The translations under genes were made by a program, and so were the position numbers. Source: Aeromicrobium marinum DSM 15272 (GTDB taxonomy: Bacteria; Actinomycetota; Actinomycetes; Propionibacteriales; Nocardioidaceae). Taken from it: 64,000 nucleotides of DNA. Of the stretch, positions 15,410-24,474 are shown one piece after another. Location of the stretch: positions 2,818,691 to 2,882,690 of the forward strand of contig NZ_CM001024.1 of assembly GCF_000160775.2 (NCBI RefSeq), given 5' to 3'. Within the stretch, counting starts at the first letter, position 1. Each line of letters starts with the position of its first letter. The notes beneath the pieces are model-generated. The model was not told the DNA's origin. It was given only the letters and a program-made list of their open reading frames with translations, and searched no databases.

Positions 15410-17281
15410 TCAGAACGCGGCTTCGTCCAGCTCCATGATCGACGCGTCGACGCTCTCGGCCATGACGCGCTGGGCGGTCAGACCCGGCAGCACGTTGCGG
15501 GCGAAGAACGACGCCGCCGCGACCTTGCCCTCGTAGAAGGCCTTCTCCGACGCCGGCAGCTCGCCACCGAGCTTCTCGAGCGCCACCTCGGCGCCGCGGA
15601 GCAGCAGCCACGAGACGACCAGGTCGCCGAGCACGTACACCAGGCGGGTCGTGTTGAGCCCGACCTTGTAGATGTTCTGGATGTCGCCGGCCTCGTCGGC
15701 CGGGTTCGACGCCATCAGGTCGCCGAAGACGGCACCCAGGATGGCCTGCGTGTCCTCCAGGCCCTTGGCGAGCAGGTCGCGCTCGACCTTGAGGCGGCCG
15801 TTCCCGGACTCGGCCGCGATGAACTTCTCGATCTCGCCGGAGACGAAGCCGATGGCCTGGCCCTTGTCCTTGACGATCTTGCGGAAGAACAGGTCCTGGC
15901 CCTGGATCGCGGTGGTGCCCTCGTACAGCGTGTCGATCTTCGCGTCGCGCACGTACTGCTCGACCGGGTAGTCCTGCAGGAAGCCCGAGCCGCCGAAGGT
16001 CTGCAGCGACTCGGTGCCCAGCAGGACCCACGAACGCTCGGAGCCGTAGCCCTTGACCAGCGGCAGGAGCAGGTCGTTGATCGCCTCGGACAGCGAGGCG
16101 TCCTCGCCGGCCGCCGTCTTGATCATGACGTCGTCCTGCCAGGTGGCGGTGTAGAGCATCAGCGAGCGCAGGCCCTCGGCGAACGCCTTCTGCGTGAGCA
16201 GGGAGCGGCGCACGTCGGGGTGGTGGGTGATCGTGACGCGCGGCGCGGTCTTGTCGGCGGCCTGCGTCAGGTCGGCGCCCTGCACGCGCTCCTTGGCGAA
16301 CTCCAGCGCGTTGAGGTAGCCGGTCGACAGGGTCGCGATGGCCTTGGCGCCCACGAACATGCGGGCGTTCTCGATGACGCGGAACATCTGGTTGATGCCG
16401 TCGTGGACCTCGCCGAGGAGCCAGCCCCGGGCGGGACCGCCGAGGTTGGTGTCGCCGAAGGTGACCTCGCAGGTCGTGGAGACCTTGATGCCCATCTTCT
16501 TCTCGACGTTGGTCACGTAGGCGCCGTTGCGCTCGCCGGTGAGCTCGCCGGTCTCGTGGTCGAAGTGGATCTTGGGCACGAGGAACAGGCTGAGCCCCTT
16601 GGTGCCGGGTCCGCCGACACCCTCGACGCCGACCGGGCGGGCCAGCACGAGGTGCATGATGTTCTCGCTCATGTCGTGCTCGGCCGACGTGATGAACCGT
16701 TTGACGCCCTCGATGTTCCAGGAGCCGTCCTCGTTGGGGAAGGCCTTGGTGCGGCCGGCGCCGACGTCGGAGCCGGCGTCCGGCTCGGTCAGCACCATGG
16801 TGGCGCCCCACTGCTTCTCGATCATGTGGCCGGCGATCGTGCGGTCACGCTCGATGCCGTTCTCGAAGACGATCCGGGCGAAGGCGGGGCCGGCGGCGTA
16901 CATCCAGATCGCCGGGTTCGCGCCGAGCACGAACTCCGCGCCACCCCAGATCAGCGAGGCGGGGGCCACCTGACCACCGAGCTCCTCGGGGACCTGCAGG
17001 CGCCACCACTCCGCGTCCATCCACGCCTTGTACGAGGCGGCGAAGGCCGGGTTCATGGTGACGGTCTTCTCGGCCGGGTCGTAGACCGGCGGGTTGCGGT
17101 CGGCGTCGTCGAAGGAGGCGGCCAGGTCGTCGCGGGACAACCGGTCGATCTCGGACAGGATGCTCTTCGCGGTGTCGGTGTCGACCTCCTCGAACGGGCC
17201 GGTGCCGAGGATATCCTGGCGACCGAACAGCTCGAAGAGGTTGAACTCGACGTCGCGCAGGTTGCTCTTGTAGTGGCTCAT
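15410..17281 (-). CDS. fadE5: Acyl-CoA dehydrogenase, FadE5 type
   Basis: FAD-dependent enzyme of beta-oxidation, 623 aa, the long ACAD subclass. It starts [20 protein letters not shown], almost the start of mycobacterial FadE5, a broad-chain-length acyl-CoA dehydrogenase. FAD/substrate segment [13 protein letters not shown], catalytic glutamate in [15 protein letters not shown], and a C-terminal extension typical of the class (residues about 480-623). Preceded by AAGG about 10 nt upstream of ATG and by a TetR-like palindrome at 17331-17342. Single-gene unit ending at a strong terminator. Confidence 0.9.
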   Translation of the reverse strand: MSHYKSNLRDVEFNLFELFGRQDILGTGPFEEVDTDTAKSILSEIDRLSRDDLAASFDDADRNPPVYDPAEKTVTMNPAFAASYKAWMDAEWWRLQVPEELGGQVAPASLIWGGAEFVLGANPAIWMYAAGPAFARIVFENGIERDRTIAGHMIEKQWGATMVLTEPDAGSDVGAGRTKAFPNEDGSWNIEGVKRFITSAEHDMSENIMHLVLARPVGVEGVGGPGTKGLSLFLVPKIHFDHETGELTGERNGAYVTNVEKKMGIKVSTTCEVTFGDTNLGGPARGWLLGEVHDGINQMFRVIENARMFVGAKAIATLSTGYLNALEFAKERVQGADLTQAADKTAPRVTITHHPDVRRSLLTQKAFAEGLRSLMLYTATWQDDVMIKTAAGEDASLSEAINDLLLPLVKGYGSERSWVLLGTESLQTFGGSGFLQDYPVEQYVRDAKIDTLYEGTTAIQGQDLFFRKIVKDKGQAIGFVSGEIEKFIAAESGNGRLKVERDLLAKGLEDTQAILGAVFGDLMASNPADEAGDIQNIYKVGLNTTRLVYVLGDLVVSWLLLRGAEVALEKLGGELPASEKAFYEGKVAAASFFARNVLPGLTAQRVMAESVDASIMELDEAAF

Positions 17282-17330
17282 GGGGTCCCTTGCTTCTGGG
17301 GGGCGTCGGGGGAGCGGCGCAGCAGGCGTC

Positions 17331-17342
17331 TACTGGCCGGTA
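17331..17342. promoter_or_regulatory. Candidate TetR-type operator of the fadE5-like gene
   Basis: TACTGGCCGGTA is a 12-bp palindrome with one mismatched pair. It sits about 50 nt upstream of the fadE5 start, near where a transcript would begin after the minus-strand CATACT hexamer at about 17348-17353. Fatty-acid regulators of the TetR family bind such palindromes. The regulator itself is not adjacent. Confidence 0.35.
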
Positions 17343-17390
17343 ACTTGAGTATGCGCGATCGCCGGACCGCGGGCAAACCCGAGGAAGTCC

Positions 17391-17984
17391 TCAGGTCGGG
17401 CGGCCGCGGAGCCAGTCGGGCAGCTCGACCAGCGAGGCGAGCACGTGGTGCGCGCCGGCCCCGAACAGGTCGCTCGAGGAGCACGGGCCCGTGCTGACCC
17501 CGACGCCGGTGGTGCCCGACGACACCGCGGCCTCCATGTCGTGCACGTGGTCGCCGACGTAGACCTCGGCCGCTCCGCGGCGCAGCACGTCGGCCTTGCC
17601 GTCGCGCCACACGTCGCCGACGACCTCGTCGACCTGCAGGCCGAGGTGCTCGACGTGCAGGACCGCGTTGGCCCGGTTCTTGGCGGTGACGACCACCACC
17701 CGCCCCCGCGAGCGCGCCGCCGCCAGTGCCTCGTGCGCCCCGGGAAGGACCTCGACCCGCTGCGGAGCGACGGCCGGGTAGAGCGCGCGGTAGCGGTCGG
17801 CCAGGGCCGGCACGTCCTCGGCGGGGAACCAGTGGGCCAGCTCGTGCTCGACGGGCGGTCCCAGCCGCGACACGACCAGGTCGACGTCGATCCAGGTGCC
17901 CGTCTCGGCGGACAGGGCCTCGTAGGCCGCTCCGACCCCCGGGCGGGAGTCGATCAGCGTCATGTCCAGGTCGAACCCGATCAC
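17391..17984 (-). CDS. HAD-superfamily hydrolase (phosphoglycolate-phosphatase-like)
   Basis: Phosphatase of 197 aa with motif I FDLDMTLIDS (nucleophile Asp and general acid Asp), cap domain of subfamily IA type (alpha-helical, residues about 16-80), motif II VVVTAKNRAN, and motif IV VYVGDHVHDMEAA. It is a two-carbon phosphate or small sugar-phosphate phosphatase by family; the substrate is not determinable. GTG start 7 nt after the stop of the upstream holin-X-like gene, so they are likely co-transcribed. Confidence 0.82.
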   Translation of the reverse strand: MIGFDLDMTLIDSRPGVGAAYEALSAETGTWIDVDLVVSRLGPPVEHELAHWFPAEDVPALADRYRALYPAVAPQRVEVLPGAHEALAAARSRGRVVVVTAKNRANAVLHVEHLGLQVDEVVGDVWRDGKADVLRRGAAEVYVGDHVHDMEAAVSSGTTGVGVSTGPCSSSDLFGAGAHHVLASLVELPDWLRGRPT

Positions 17985-17991
17985 GTGACGA

Positions 17992-18399
17992 TCACGAGGC
18001 GGAGTGCTGACCCTTCAGGGCGGCCGGGATCTGCTTGGCGGTCTCGATGCTCTGCTCGGGCGCGCGGATCTTCTTGACCCGGTTGACGCCCACGAGCACC
18101 AGCAGCGCCGCGAGCAGCACGTAGGCACCCGAGACGATGAGGAAGCACCACGCCGGGTGCAGCCCGGTCATGGTGAGGAAGAACGCGGCCGCGATCGACA
18201 GCAGGATGATGACGAGCAGGCCGATGAACCCGGCCACGAGGAACAGGGCGGTGCCCAGCAGGCCGGCCTTGACGCTGAACCTCAGCTCGGCCTTGGCCAG
18301 CTCGATCTGCGCCTGCACCAGCGCCGAGAGGTCCCGCGTCGCGTCGGCGACGAGGCGACCGATGGTGGGGTCGTCCGTGATCTCGTCCTGCGTGCTCAT
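17992..18399 (-). CDS. Actinobacterial holin-X family protein (PF07332)
   Basis: 135-aa membrane protein: an N-terminal amphipathic segment (DEITDDPTIGRLVADATRDLSALVQAQIEL-type start, split by a KAEL motif), then two hydrophobic helices around residues 45-70 and 80-105, and a basic tail. This is the layout of the putative actinobacterial holin-X/phage-holin family, common beside acs in actinobacteria. Function unknown. Leaderless start from a TAGGCT box. Confidence 0.75.
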   Translation of the reverse strand: MSTQDEITDDPTIGRLVADATRDLSALVQAQIELAKAELRFSVKAGLLGTALFLVAGFIGLLVIILLSIAAAFFLTMTGLHPAWCFLIVSGAYVLLAALLVLVGVNRVKKIRAPEQSIETAKQIPAALKGQHSAS

Positions 18400-18405
18400 G
18401 AGCCG

Positions 18406-18411
18406 AGCCTA
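18406..18411 (-). promoter_or_regulatory. -10 box TAGGCT, leaderless start of holin-X gene
   Basis: Minus-strand TAGGCT, 6 nt before the ATG at 18399. Confidence 0.5.
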
Positions 18412-18458
18412 CAAGTCGTGCGCCCTGTCGCGCGGTCGGCCGCCCGGCACGGCACGTC

Positions 18459-20429
18459 TCAGTCGTCGGTCGAGGTGGACCGCATGCCCGAGGAGATGAG
18501 GTCCATGACCGAGGAGTCGGCCAGGGTCGTGGCGTCGCCGACCTCGCGGTTCTCCGCGACGTCGCGCAGGAGCCGGCGCATGATCTTGCCGGAGCGGGTC
18601 TTGGGCAGCTCGGGCACGACCATGACCGAGCGCGGCTTGGCGATCGGCCCGATCTCCTTCGCGACGTGGTTGCGCAGGTCGGCCACGATGTCGGCCCCGC
18701 CGTCGCCCGCCGACTCGCGCAGGATCACGAAGGCGACCACGGCCTGGCCGGTCGTCTCGTCGTCGGCCCCGACCACCGCGGCCTCGGCGACCGACGGGTG
18801 CGAGACCAGGGCGGACTCGATCTCCGTGGTCGAGAGGCGGTGGCCGGAGATGTTCATGACGTCGTCGACCCGGCCGAGCAGCCAGATGGCGCCGTCGTCG
18901 TCCTTCTTGGCGCCGTCGCCGGCGAAGTAGTAGCCGGGCCAGCGCGACCAGTAGGTGTCGCGGTAGCGCTGGTCGTCGCCCCAGATGGTGCGCAGCATCG
19001 ACGGCCAGGGTTCGGTGACCACGAGGTAGCCGCCCTCGCCGTTGCCGACCGGCGTGCCGGCGTCGTCGACGACCTCGACGCTGATGCCGGGGAACGCGGT
19101 CATGGCGGAGCCGGGCTTGGCGTCGGTGACACCGGGCAGCGGGGTGATCATGTGGGCGCCGGTCTCGGTCTGCCACCACGTGTCGACGATCGGCGCGGTG
19201 CCGCCGCCGATGTTCTCGCGGTACCAGACGTAGGCCTCGGGGTTGATCGACTCGCCGACCGAACCGAGGATCCGCAGGCTCGACAGGTCGTGCTCGGCGG
19301 GGATCTCGTCGCCCCACTTCATGAACGTCCGCACCGCGGTGGGGGCGGTGTAGAACTTCGTGACGCCGTACTCGGCCACGATCTCCCACCAGCGGCCCTT
19401 GTGCGGGGTGTCGGGGGTGCCCTCGTACAGCACCTGGGTGGCGCCGGCGGCGGTCGGGCCGTAGACGATGTAGGAGTGTCCGGTGACCCAGCCGACGTCG
19501 GCGGTGCACCAGTACACGTCGTCGTCCTTGAGGTCGAACGTGCCCCAGAAGGTGTAGGCGGCCTGCGTCAGGTAGCCGCCCGAGGTGTGCAGGATGCCCT
19601 TGGGCTTGCCCGTCGTGCCGGACGTGTACATGACGTAGAGCGGCTGCTCGGCGTCGAAGGCCTCGGGCGTGTGGTCGGCCGAGGACTCGTCGACGACCTC
19701 GTGCCACCACAGGTCGATGTCGCTGTCGAACGCGACCTCCTGACCCGTGCGGCGGACCACCAGCACGTTCTCGACGATCGCGGAGCTGGCGTTGTCGATC
19801 TTGACCAGGGCCTCGTCGACGGCCGGTTTGAGGGCGCTCGGTGCCCCCCGGCGGTAGCCGCCGTCGGCGGTCACGACGAGCTTCGCGCCGCAGTCCTCGA
19901 TCCGCGTGGCCAGGGCGTCGGAGGAGAACCCTCCGAACACGACGATGTGGATCGCCCCCAGGCGGGCCGAGGCGAGCATCGCGATGACGGCCTCGGGGAT
20001 CATCGGCAGGTAGATGGCGATCCGGTCGCCGGCCTCCACCCCGAGCTCGGTGAAGGCGTTGGCCGCCCGGCTGACCTCGTCCTTGAGGTCGCTGTAGGTG
20101 ATCGTGCGGGTGTCGCCCGGCTCGCCGACGAAGTGGAACGCGACCTTGTCGCCGTGGCCGTTCTCGACGTGGCGGTCGACGCAGTTGTACGCCACGTTGA
20201 GCTTGCCCCCGACGAACCACTTCGCGAACGGCGGGTCGGACCAGTCGAGCACCTCGGTGAACGGCGTCGCCCAGTCCAGCCGTTCGGCGGCGGCTCCCCA
20301 GAACCCCAACCGGTCCTCGGCGGCGCGGTCGTACGCCTCGGCCGTGAGGTTCGCGTGCGCCGCGATCTCGGCGGGGGGCGAGAAGATGCGGTCCTCGTGG
20401 GACAGGTTGCTGATGCCGTGCTCGGTCAC
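18459..20429 (-). CDS. acs: Acetyl-CoA synthetase (acetate-CoA ligase)
   Basis: AMP-forming enzyme converting acetate, ATP and CoA to acetyl-CoA, 656 aa, the normal length. N-terminal ACAS_N domain, P-loop YTSGTTGKPKGI, acetate pocket segment DTWWQTETGAHM, hinge GRVDDVMNISGHRLST, and the regulatory lysine in PKTRSGKIMRR that is reversibly acetylated in the family. Start set at the GTG at 20429 because AGGAG (20435-20439 on the complement) stands 5 nt before it. The frame is open 48 nt further. Next to an acetate-type symporter gene, giving uptake plus activation. Confidence 0.93.
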   Translation of the reverse strand: MTEHGISNLSHEDRIFSPPAEIAAHANLTAEAYDRAAEDRLGFWGAAAERLDWATPFTEVLDWSDPPFAKWFVGGKLNVAYNCVDRHVENGHGDKVAFHFVGEPGDTRTITYSDLKDEVSRAANAFTELGVEAGDRIAIYLPMIPEAVIAMLASARLGAIHIVVFGGFSSDALATRIEDCGAKLVVTADGGYRRGAPSALKPAVDEALVKIDNASSAIVENVLVVRRTGQEVAFDSDIDLWWHEVVDESSADHTPEAFDAEQPLYVMYTSGTTGKPKGILHTSGGYLTQAAYTFWGTFDLKDDDVYWCTADVGWVTGHSYIVYGPTAAGATQVLYEGTPDTPHKGRWWEIVAEYGVTKFYTAPTAVRTFMKWGDEIPAEHDLSSLRILGSVGESINPEAYVWYRENIGGGTAPIVDTWWQTETGAHMITPLPGVTDAKPGSAMTAFPGISVEVVDDAGTPVGNGEGGYLVVTEPWPSMLRTIWGDDQRYRDTYWSRWPGYYFAGDGAKKDDDGAIWLLGRVDDVMNISGHRLSTTEIESALVSHPSVAEAAVVGADDETTGQAVVAFVILRESAGDGGADIVADLRNHVAKEIGPIAKPRSVMVVPELPKTRSGKIMRRLLRDVAENREVGDATTLADSSVMDLISSGMRSTSTDD

Positions 20430-20598
20430 AGGTGCTCCTGGTTCGGGGGACGTCCCTTGCATTGTGTCGCAGAGCACAGCGTGGGGGGAGCGGGGTTGCC
20501 GTGGGGTTGCGACGGGCGCCGCACCCCGTTCGCCGACCGGTGCGCAGAGGGCGACCAGCGGTCGCGGCGACGCGACGAACGGTCGGGTCCCCGGGGGG

Positions 20599-22098
20599 TC
20601 AGGGGCGCCGGAGCTGCACGTTCTCGGGCAGGTGCAGGCGGATCATGGTGCGGTTGACGTCGTCGGGGACCCGGCTCCGGGTGAGCAGGGAGACGCCGAT
20701 CATCAGACCGAAGCCCAGCGGCACCGACCATGCGGCCGGCTGGCCGAGGAGCGCCCCGACCCAGCCCTCGGGGTCGGTCGTGATGGTGAGGACGGGGGCC
20801 AGTGTGGCGGCCAACCCGCCACCGACGAGGCCGGCCAGCGCGCCGGGGGCGGTGAGGCCGCGCCACCAGATGCCGAGCACCAGCAGCGGGCAGAACGTGG
20901 ACGCGGCCAGCGCGAACGCGAAGGTGACCGAGTTCGCGACGGGGATGCGTTCGGCGGCCAGCGCCAGGGCCAGGGGCACCGTGACGGTGATCGCCGCGGC
21001 GACCCGCAGGGCGGGGATGCCCGTGAGCCGGCCGCCGAACATCCGCCGTGCCGAGATGGTCTGGCCGACGACCCCGGCGATCGACATCGTCAGCCCGGAG
21101 GACGTCGACAGGAAGGCCGCGAAGGCCCCGGCGGTGAGCAGGGCGGTCAGCAGGTCCGCGCCCGACCCCAGCATCCGGCCGGGCAGCGCCAGCACGACGG
21201 TGTCGGCCTGACCGGTCCCGATCAGGTCGCTCGCGTAGATCCGGCCGAGCACGCCGTACGCGGTGGGCAGCAGGTAGAACAACATCAGGAGGCCGAGCAC
21301 GATGACCGTCGTACGGCGGGCGGCCGCCCCGTCGGGGTTGGTGTAGAACCGCACGACCACGTGCGGCAGCCCCATGGTGCCGAGGAAGGTCGCCACGATC
21401 ACCGAGTAGGTGACGTAGAGGTCGATCGGTGTGCCGCCGTTCTGCGGCAGCAGCCAGTCGGCGTCGACCACGGGCGACGGGGCGCCGTCGGACCGCCAGG
21501 CCAACCAGAGGAAGAACAGCGGCACGAGCAGGCAGGTGAGCTTCAACCAGTACTGGAACGCCTGCACGAACGTGATCGACCGCATGCCTCCCGACATGAC
21601 GTTGACCACCACGATGGCCGCGACCAGGACGGTGCCGACCCACCCGGGAGCGTCGGTGACGGCGCTGACGGTCAGTCCTGCGCCTTGGAACTGCGGCATC
21701 AGGTACAGCCATCCGATCGCCACGACGAGCAGGCCGGCCGCGCGGCGGACGGTCGGCGACCGCAGCCGCAGCTGGGCGAAGTCGGGGATCGTGTACGCGC
21801 CGGAACGTCGCAGCGGCGCCGAGACGAACACCAGCAGGAACAGGTACCCGGTGGTCCACCCGATCGGGTACCAGAGCATGTCGGCGCCGGCCACCAGCAC
21901 GAGTCCCGCCACGCCGAGGAAGGACGCCGCCGACAGGTACTCGCCGCCGATCGCCGATCCGTTGAGTCGCGGACTCACCGAGCGTGAGGCGACGTAGAAG
22001 TCGCTGGTGGTGCGGCTCAGTCGCATCCCGAGGGCGCCGATGCCCAGGGTGGCGACGGTGACCAGGACGATCGCGACGATGTCGTAGGAGCTGCTCAC
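20599..22098 (-). CDS. Solute:sodium symporter (SSS family, acetate/monocarboxylate type)
   Basis: Secondary transporter of 499 aa with about thirteen hydrophobic helices. Family signatures include the region FYVASRSVSPRLNGSAIGGEYLSAASFLGVAGL, typical of ActP/MctC acetate and pyruvate permeases. Its GTG overlaps the stop of the preceding small membrane-protein gene (GTGA). Genes for a LytS/LytTR system lie immediately upstream and acs downstream, so acetate, propionate or pyruvate is the likely substrate. The 170 nt before acs leave room for a separate acs promoter. Confidence 0.85.
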   Translation of the reverse strand: MSSSYDIVAIVLVTVATLGIGALGMRLSRTTSDFYVASRSVSPRLNGSAIGGEYLSAASFLGVAGLVLVAGADMLWYPIGWTTGYLFLLVFVSAPLRRSGAYTIPDFAQLRLRSPTVRRAAGLLVVAIGWLYLMPQFQGAGLTVSAVTDAPGWVGTVLVAAIVVVNVMSGGMRSITFVQAFQYWLKLTCLLVPLFFLWLAWRSDGAPSPVVDADWLLPQNGGTPIDLYVTYSVIVATFLGTMGLPHVVVRFYTNPDGAAARRTTVIVLGLLMLFYLLPTAYGVLGRIYASDLIGTGQADTVVLALPGRMLGSGADLLTALLTAGAFAAFLSTSSGLTMSIAGVVGQTISARRMFGGRLTGIPALRVAAAITVTVPLALALAAERIPVANSVTFAFALAASTFCPLLVLGIWWRGLTAPGALAGLVGGGLAATLAPVLTITTDPEGWVGALLGQPAAWSVPLGFGLMIGVSLLTRSRVPDDVNRTMIRLHLPENVQLRRP

Positions 22099-22502
22099 GG
22101 GTCCTCCTGCGCCTCCACCAGCGCGGCGAAGTCCCGCTCGGCCCGGGTCGCGAACCGCACGTACAGCACCCCCAGCAGGATCAGGCCCGGGTACACGCCG
22201 ACGCCGAGGACGAGCCACGGCAGCGGGACCCCGAACAGCCGGGCCTCGGACAGGTCGTCGGACAGCGCGAAGGCCAGGGGCAGCACCCCCACCGTCAGCA
22301 GGACGGTCGAGACCACCGTCAGGGCGGCCCGCAGCTGCGTGCGCACGAGTGACCGGACGTACACCTCGCCGACCCCGCTGGTCTCGTCGATCTCCTGCCG
22401 GACGCTGCGCCGTACGTGGGCCGGCGCCGAGGTCAGCGGACTCGTGATCCGGACCCGGCCCGGGGCGGGTGGGTCGGTGGGCGCCGGGTCAGGCCCGCTC
22501 AC
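22095..22502 (-). CDS. Small two-helix membrane partner of the symporter
   Basis: 135-aa protein with a proline-rich cytoplasmic N-terminus (1-25), a RSVRQEIDETSGVGEVYVRSL amphipathic stretch, and two helices (about 60-82 and 92-113). It occupies the position that DUF485 (YjcH-like) proteins hold beside ActP in other bacteria, and it overlaps both neighbours (14 nt with the response regulator, 4 nt with the symporter). An accessory role in symporter assembly or stability is inferred from this arrangement. Confidence 0.68.
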   Translation of the reverse strand: MSGPDPAPTDPPAPGRVRITSPLTSAPAHVRRSVRQEIDETSGVGEVYVRSLVRTQLRAALTVVSTVLLTVGVLPLAFALSDDLSEARLFGVPLPWLVLGVGVYPGLILLGVLYVRFATRAERDFAALVEAQEDP

Positions 22503-23220
22503 GGATGTGCTCCCGCAGCTCGCGCGTGTGCCGGCGCGCCACGTCGATCTCGACGACGACCGATCCGCGGGCGACCACGACGGCCGACCGACCGGCCTGC
22601 GAACGGACCTCGCGGACGTGGGCCAGGTTCACCACGTGGCTGCGGTGCACCCGGACGAAACCGTGCTCGGCCCAGGCGTCGGCGAGGTGGCTGATCGGCA
22701 TCCGCACGAGGTGCGACGTGCCGTCGGCGGTGTGCAGGCGCACGTAGTCGCCCTGGGCCTCGACGTCGGTGATCGTGGCGCGGCTGACGAAGCGGGTCAC
22801 CCCGGCGAGCTCCACGGCGATCCGGTCGTCGGAGGACCCCGGTGCGGCCTCGACGTCGGCGCACGCGCGCCGGACGCTCTCGCGCAGTCGGTCCTCCCGG
22901 ACCGGCTTGAGCAGGTAGTCGACCGCGTTCATCTCGAAGGCCTCGACCGCGTGCGCCTCGTGGGCCGTCACGAACACGATGCGGGGCGGGTCGGTGAAGC
23001 GGGCGAGCAGCCGGGCGATGTCCAGCCCGGTGAGGCCCGGCATCGCCACGTCGAGGAACACCAGGTCCACGTCGCCGCCCTCGAGCACCCGGAGGGCCTC
23101 GGTCCCGGACCGCGCGGACCGCACCGACGAGACGCGGTCGTCGGACTCCAGCAGCCACACGATCTCGTCCAGGACGGGTTGTTCGTCGTCGACGACCAGG
23201 GCTCGGAGCGACGGGGTCAT
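22489..23220 (-). CDS. LytTR-family response regulator
   Basis: 243-aa transcription regulator. The receiver domain has VVDDE and phosphoacceptor Asp57 in LVFLDVAMPG. A LytTR DNA-binding domain occupies residues about 140-243 (VTRFVSRATITDVEAQGDYV, HLVRMPI, FVRVHRSHVVN). Starts within the kinase stop (ATGA) and runs 14 nt into the symporter accessory gene, so kinase, regulator, accessory protein and symporter form one coupled operon. LytTR regulators paired with LytS-type kinases often control carboxylate uptake (pyruvate, acetate). Here the target is probably this operon or acs. Confidence 0.88.
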   Translation of the reverse strand: MTPSLRALVVDDEQPVLDEIVWLLESDDRVSSVRSARSGTEALRVLEGGDVDLVFLDVAMPGLTGLDIARLLARFTDPPRIVFVTAHEAHAVEAFEMNAVDYLLKPVREDRLRESVRRACADVEAAPGSSDDRIAVELAGVTRFVSRATITDVEAQGDYVRLHTADGTSHLVRMPISHLADAWAEHGFVRVHRSHVVNLAHVREVRSQAGRSAVVVARGSVVVEIDVARRHTRELREHIRERA

Positions 23221-24374
23221 GGAGAGATCGTAGGTGTGATCGCCGTCACGGTGGTGGGGGCGTACTTCGGGACGCGCAACGAGACCTTGGTCCCCAGGCC
23301 CGGCGCGGTCTCGACGACGATCCCGTAGTCGTTGCCGTACACGGCCCGCAGCCGCTCGTCGACGTTGGCCAGCCCGACCGAGCCGGACACCGACCGACCG
23401 GCGAGGGCCGCCCGCACGGTCTCGGGGTCCGCGCCCGCGCCGTCGTCCTCGATCTCGATGAGGCACTCCGTCGCGGCGTCACGGGCCGACACCGTGATCG
23501 TCCCCGTCCCGGGCCTGGCCTCGAGGCCGTGCCGGACGGCGTTCTCGACCAGCGGCTGGACCGACAGGAACGGCAGGGTCACGTTGAGCACCTCGGGAGC
23601 GACGCTGACCACGACCCGCAGCCGCTCACCGAACCGGGCCTTCTCCAGCACCAGGTAGCGCTCGATCGACCGCAGCTCCTCGGCCAGCGTCGTGAACTCG
23701 CCGTGCTGGCGGAAGGAGTAGCGGGTGAAGTCGGCGAACTCCAGCAGCAGCGCCCGGGCGCGCTCGGGGTCGGTGCGGACGAACGACGCGATCGCCCCGA
23801 GCGAGTTGTAGATGAAGTGGGGGGAGATCTGGGCCCGCAGCGCGCGCAGCTCGGCCTCCATGAGCGCCGTGCGGGACGCAGCGAGCTCGGCCAGCTCCAG
23901 CTGGCTCGACATCCATCGCGCGACCTCGCTGGTGGCCCGGGCCAGGCCCGCCGACGTCTCCTCGGCGACCACCACGACGCTGCCGACCACCCGGTCCTCG
24001 ACGACCAGCGGTGCCGCGATCGCGGTGCCGGACGCCTGGGTGCCGCCGCCGGCGATCACGGCGTCGACGAGGTCCTGCACCGCGGCCGGTGCCGGCGGCC
24101 CCGACCAGGCGAGGGTGCCGTGGGTGCCCGTGATGCCCACGGTCGGACGGCCCAGCAGGGCCTGCACGTGCGGCAGCGACCGGCGGGCACTGTCGGCGTC
24201 GAGGCCCCCGCGCAGGGCAGGGGCGACCAAGGAGGCGGTGTGCAGCGTGGCGTAGGTCGCGCGGTCCTCGGCCGAGCCGAGGCCGGGCCGGCGACCGAGC
24301 AGCCACCACCGGATGCCGGCCGCCGCGGCGACCACGCCGACGGCGATGCCCAGTGCGAGACCGAGGTCCTCCAT
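23217..24374 (-). CDS. LytS/YpdA-type sensor histidine kinase
   Basis: 385-aa kinase. One N-terminal helix (about 6-25), a GAF-like sensory domain (about 40-165), then the His_kinase domain with the phosphoacceptor in [13 protein letters not shown] (PF06580 type) and an ATPase domain with [20 protein letters not shown] and [13 protein letters not shown] single helix with a cytoplasmic GAF domain suggests sensing an internal metabolite instead of an external ligand. First gene of the kinase-regulator-symporter operon, with a leaderless -10 box. Confidence 0.88.
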   Translation of the reverse strand: MEDLGLALGIAVGVVAAAAGIRWWLLGRRPGLGSAEDRATYATLHTASLVAPALRGGLDADSARRSLPHVQALLGRPTVGITGTHGTLAWSGPPAPAAVQDLVDAVIAGGGTQASGTAIAAPLVVEDRVVGSVVVVAEETSAGLARATSEVARWMSSQLELAELAASRTALMEAELRALRAQISPHFIYNSLGAIASFVRTDPERARALLLEFADFTRYSFRQHGEFTTLAEELRSIERYLVLEKARFGERLRVVVSVAPEVLNVTLPFLSVQPLVENAVRHGLEARPGTGTITVSARDAATECLIEIEDDGAGADPETVRAALAGRSVSGSVGLANVDERLRAVYGNDYGIVVETAPGLGTKVSLRVPKYAPTTVTAITPTISP

Positions 24375-24380
24375 CGTCGG

Positions 24381-24386
24381 ACCGTA
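24381..24386 (-). promoter_or_regulatory. -10 box TACGGT, leaderless start of LytS-type kinase operon
   Basis: Minus-strand TACGGT, 6 nt before the ATG at 24374. Confidence 0.5.
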
Positions 24387-24474
24387 CCGCGCCGGAAGCC
24401 GACCGGCCTGCGCTGACGGAGCAACGGGCGATAACTTGGGGTCAAGAGACTTATCAAAACCGACGGAGCACCTC

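Noticed and set aside
15386-17497. 703-codon open frame on the plus strand opposite the fadE5-like gene
   Set aside because: Its translation is low-complexity Gly/Arg/Ala/Val/Asp-rich sequence with no domain, the usual antisense shadow in GC-rich DNA. The minus-strand gene has full family motifs. The same reasoning removes long shadows at 223-1650, 2375-4315, 18666-20657, 24454-26697 and 59877-61628.
24313-24474. Earlier start for isocitrate dehydrogenase
   Set aside because: The extension overlaps the divergent kinase gene, and the family N-terminus begins at the GTG at 24475.
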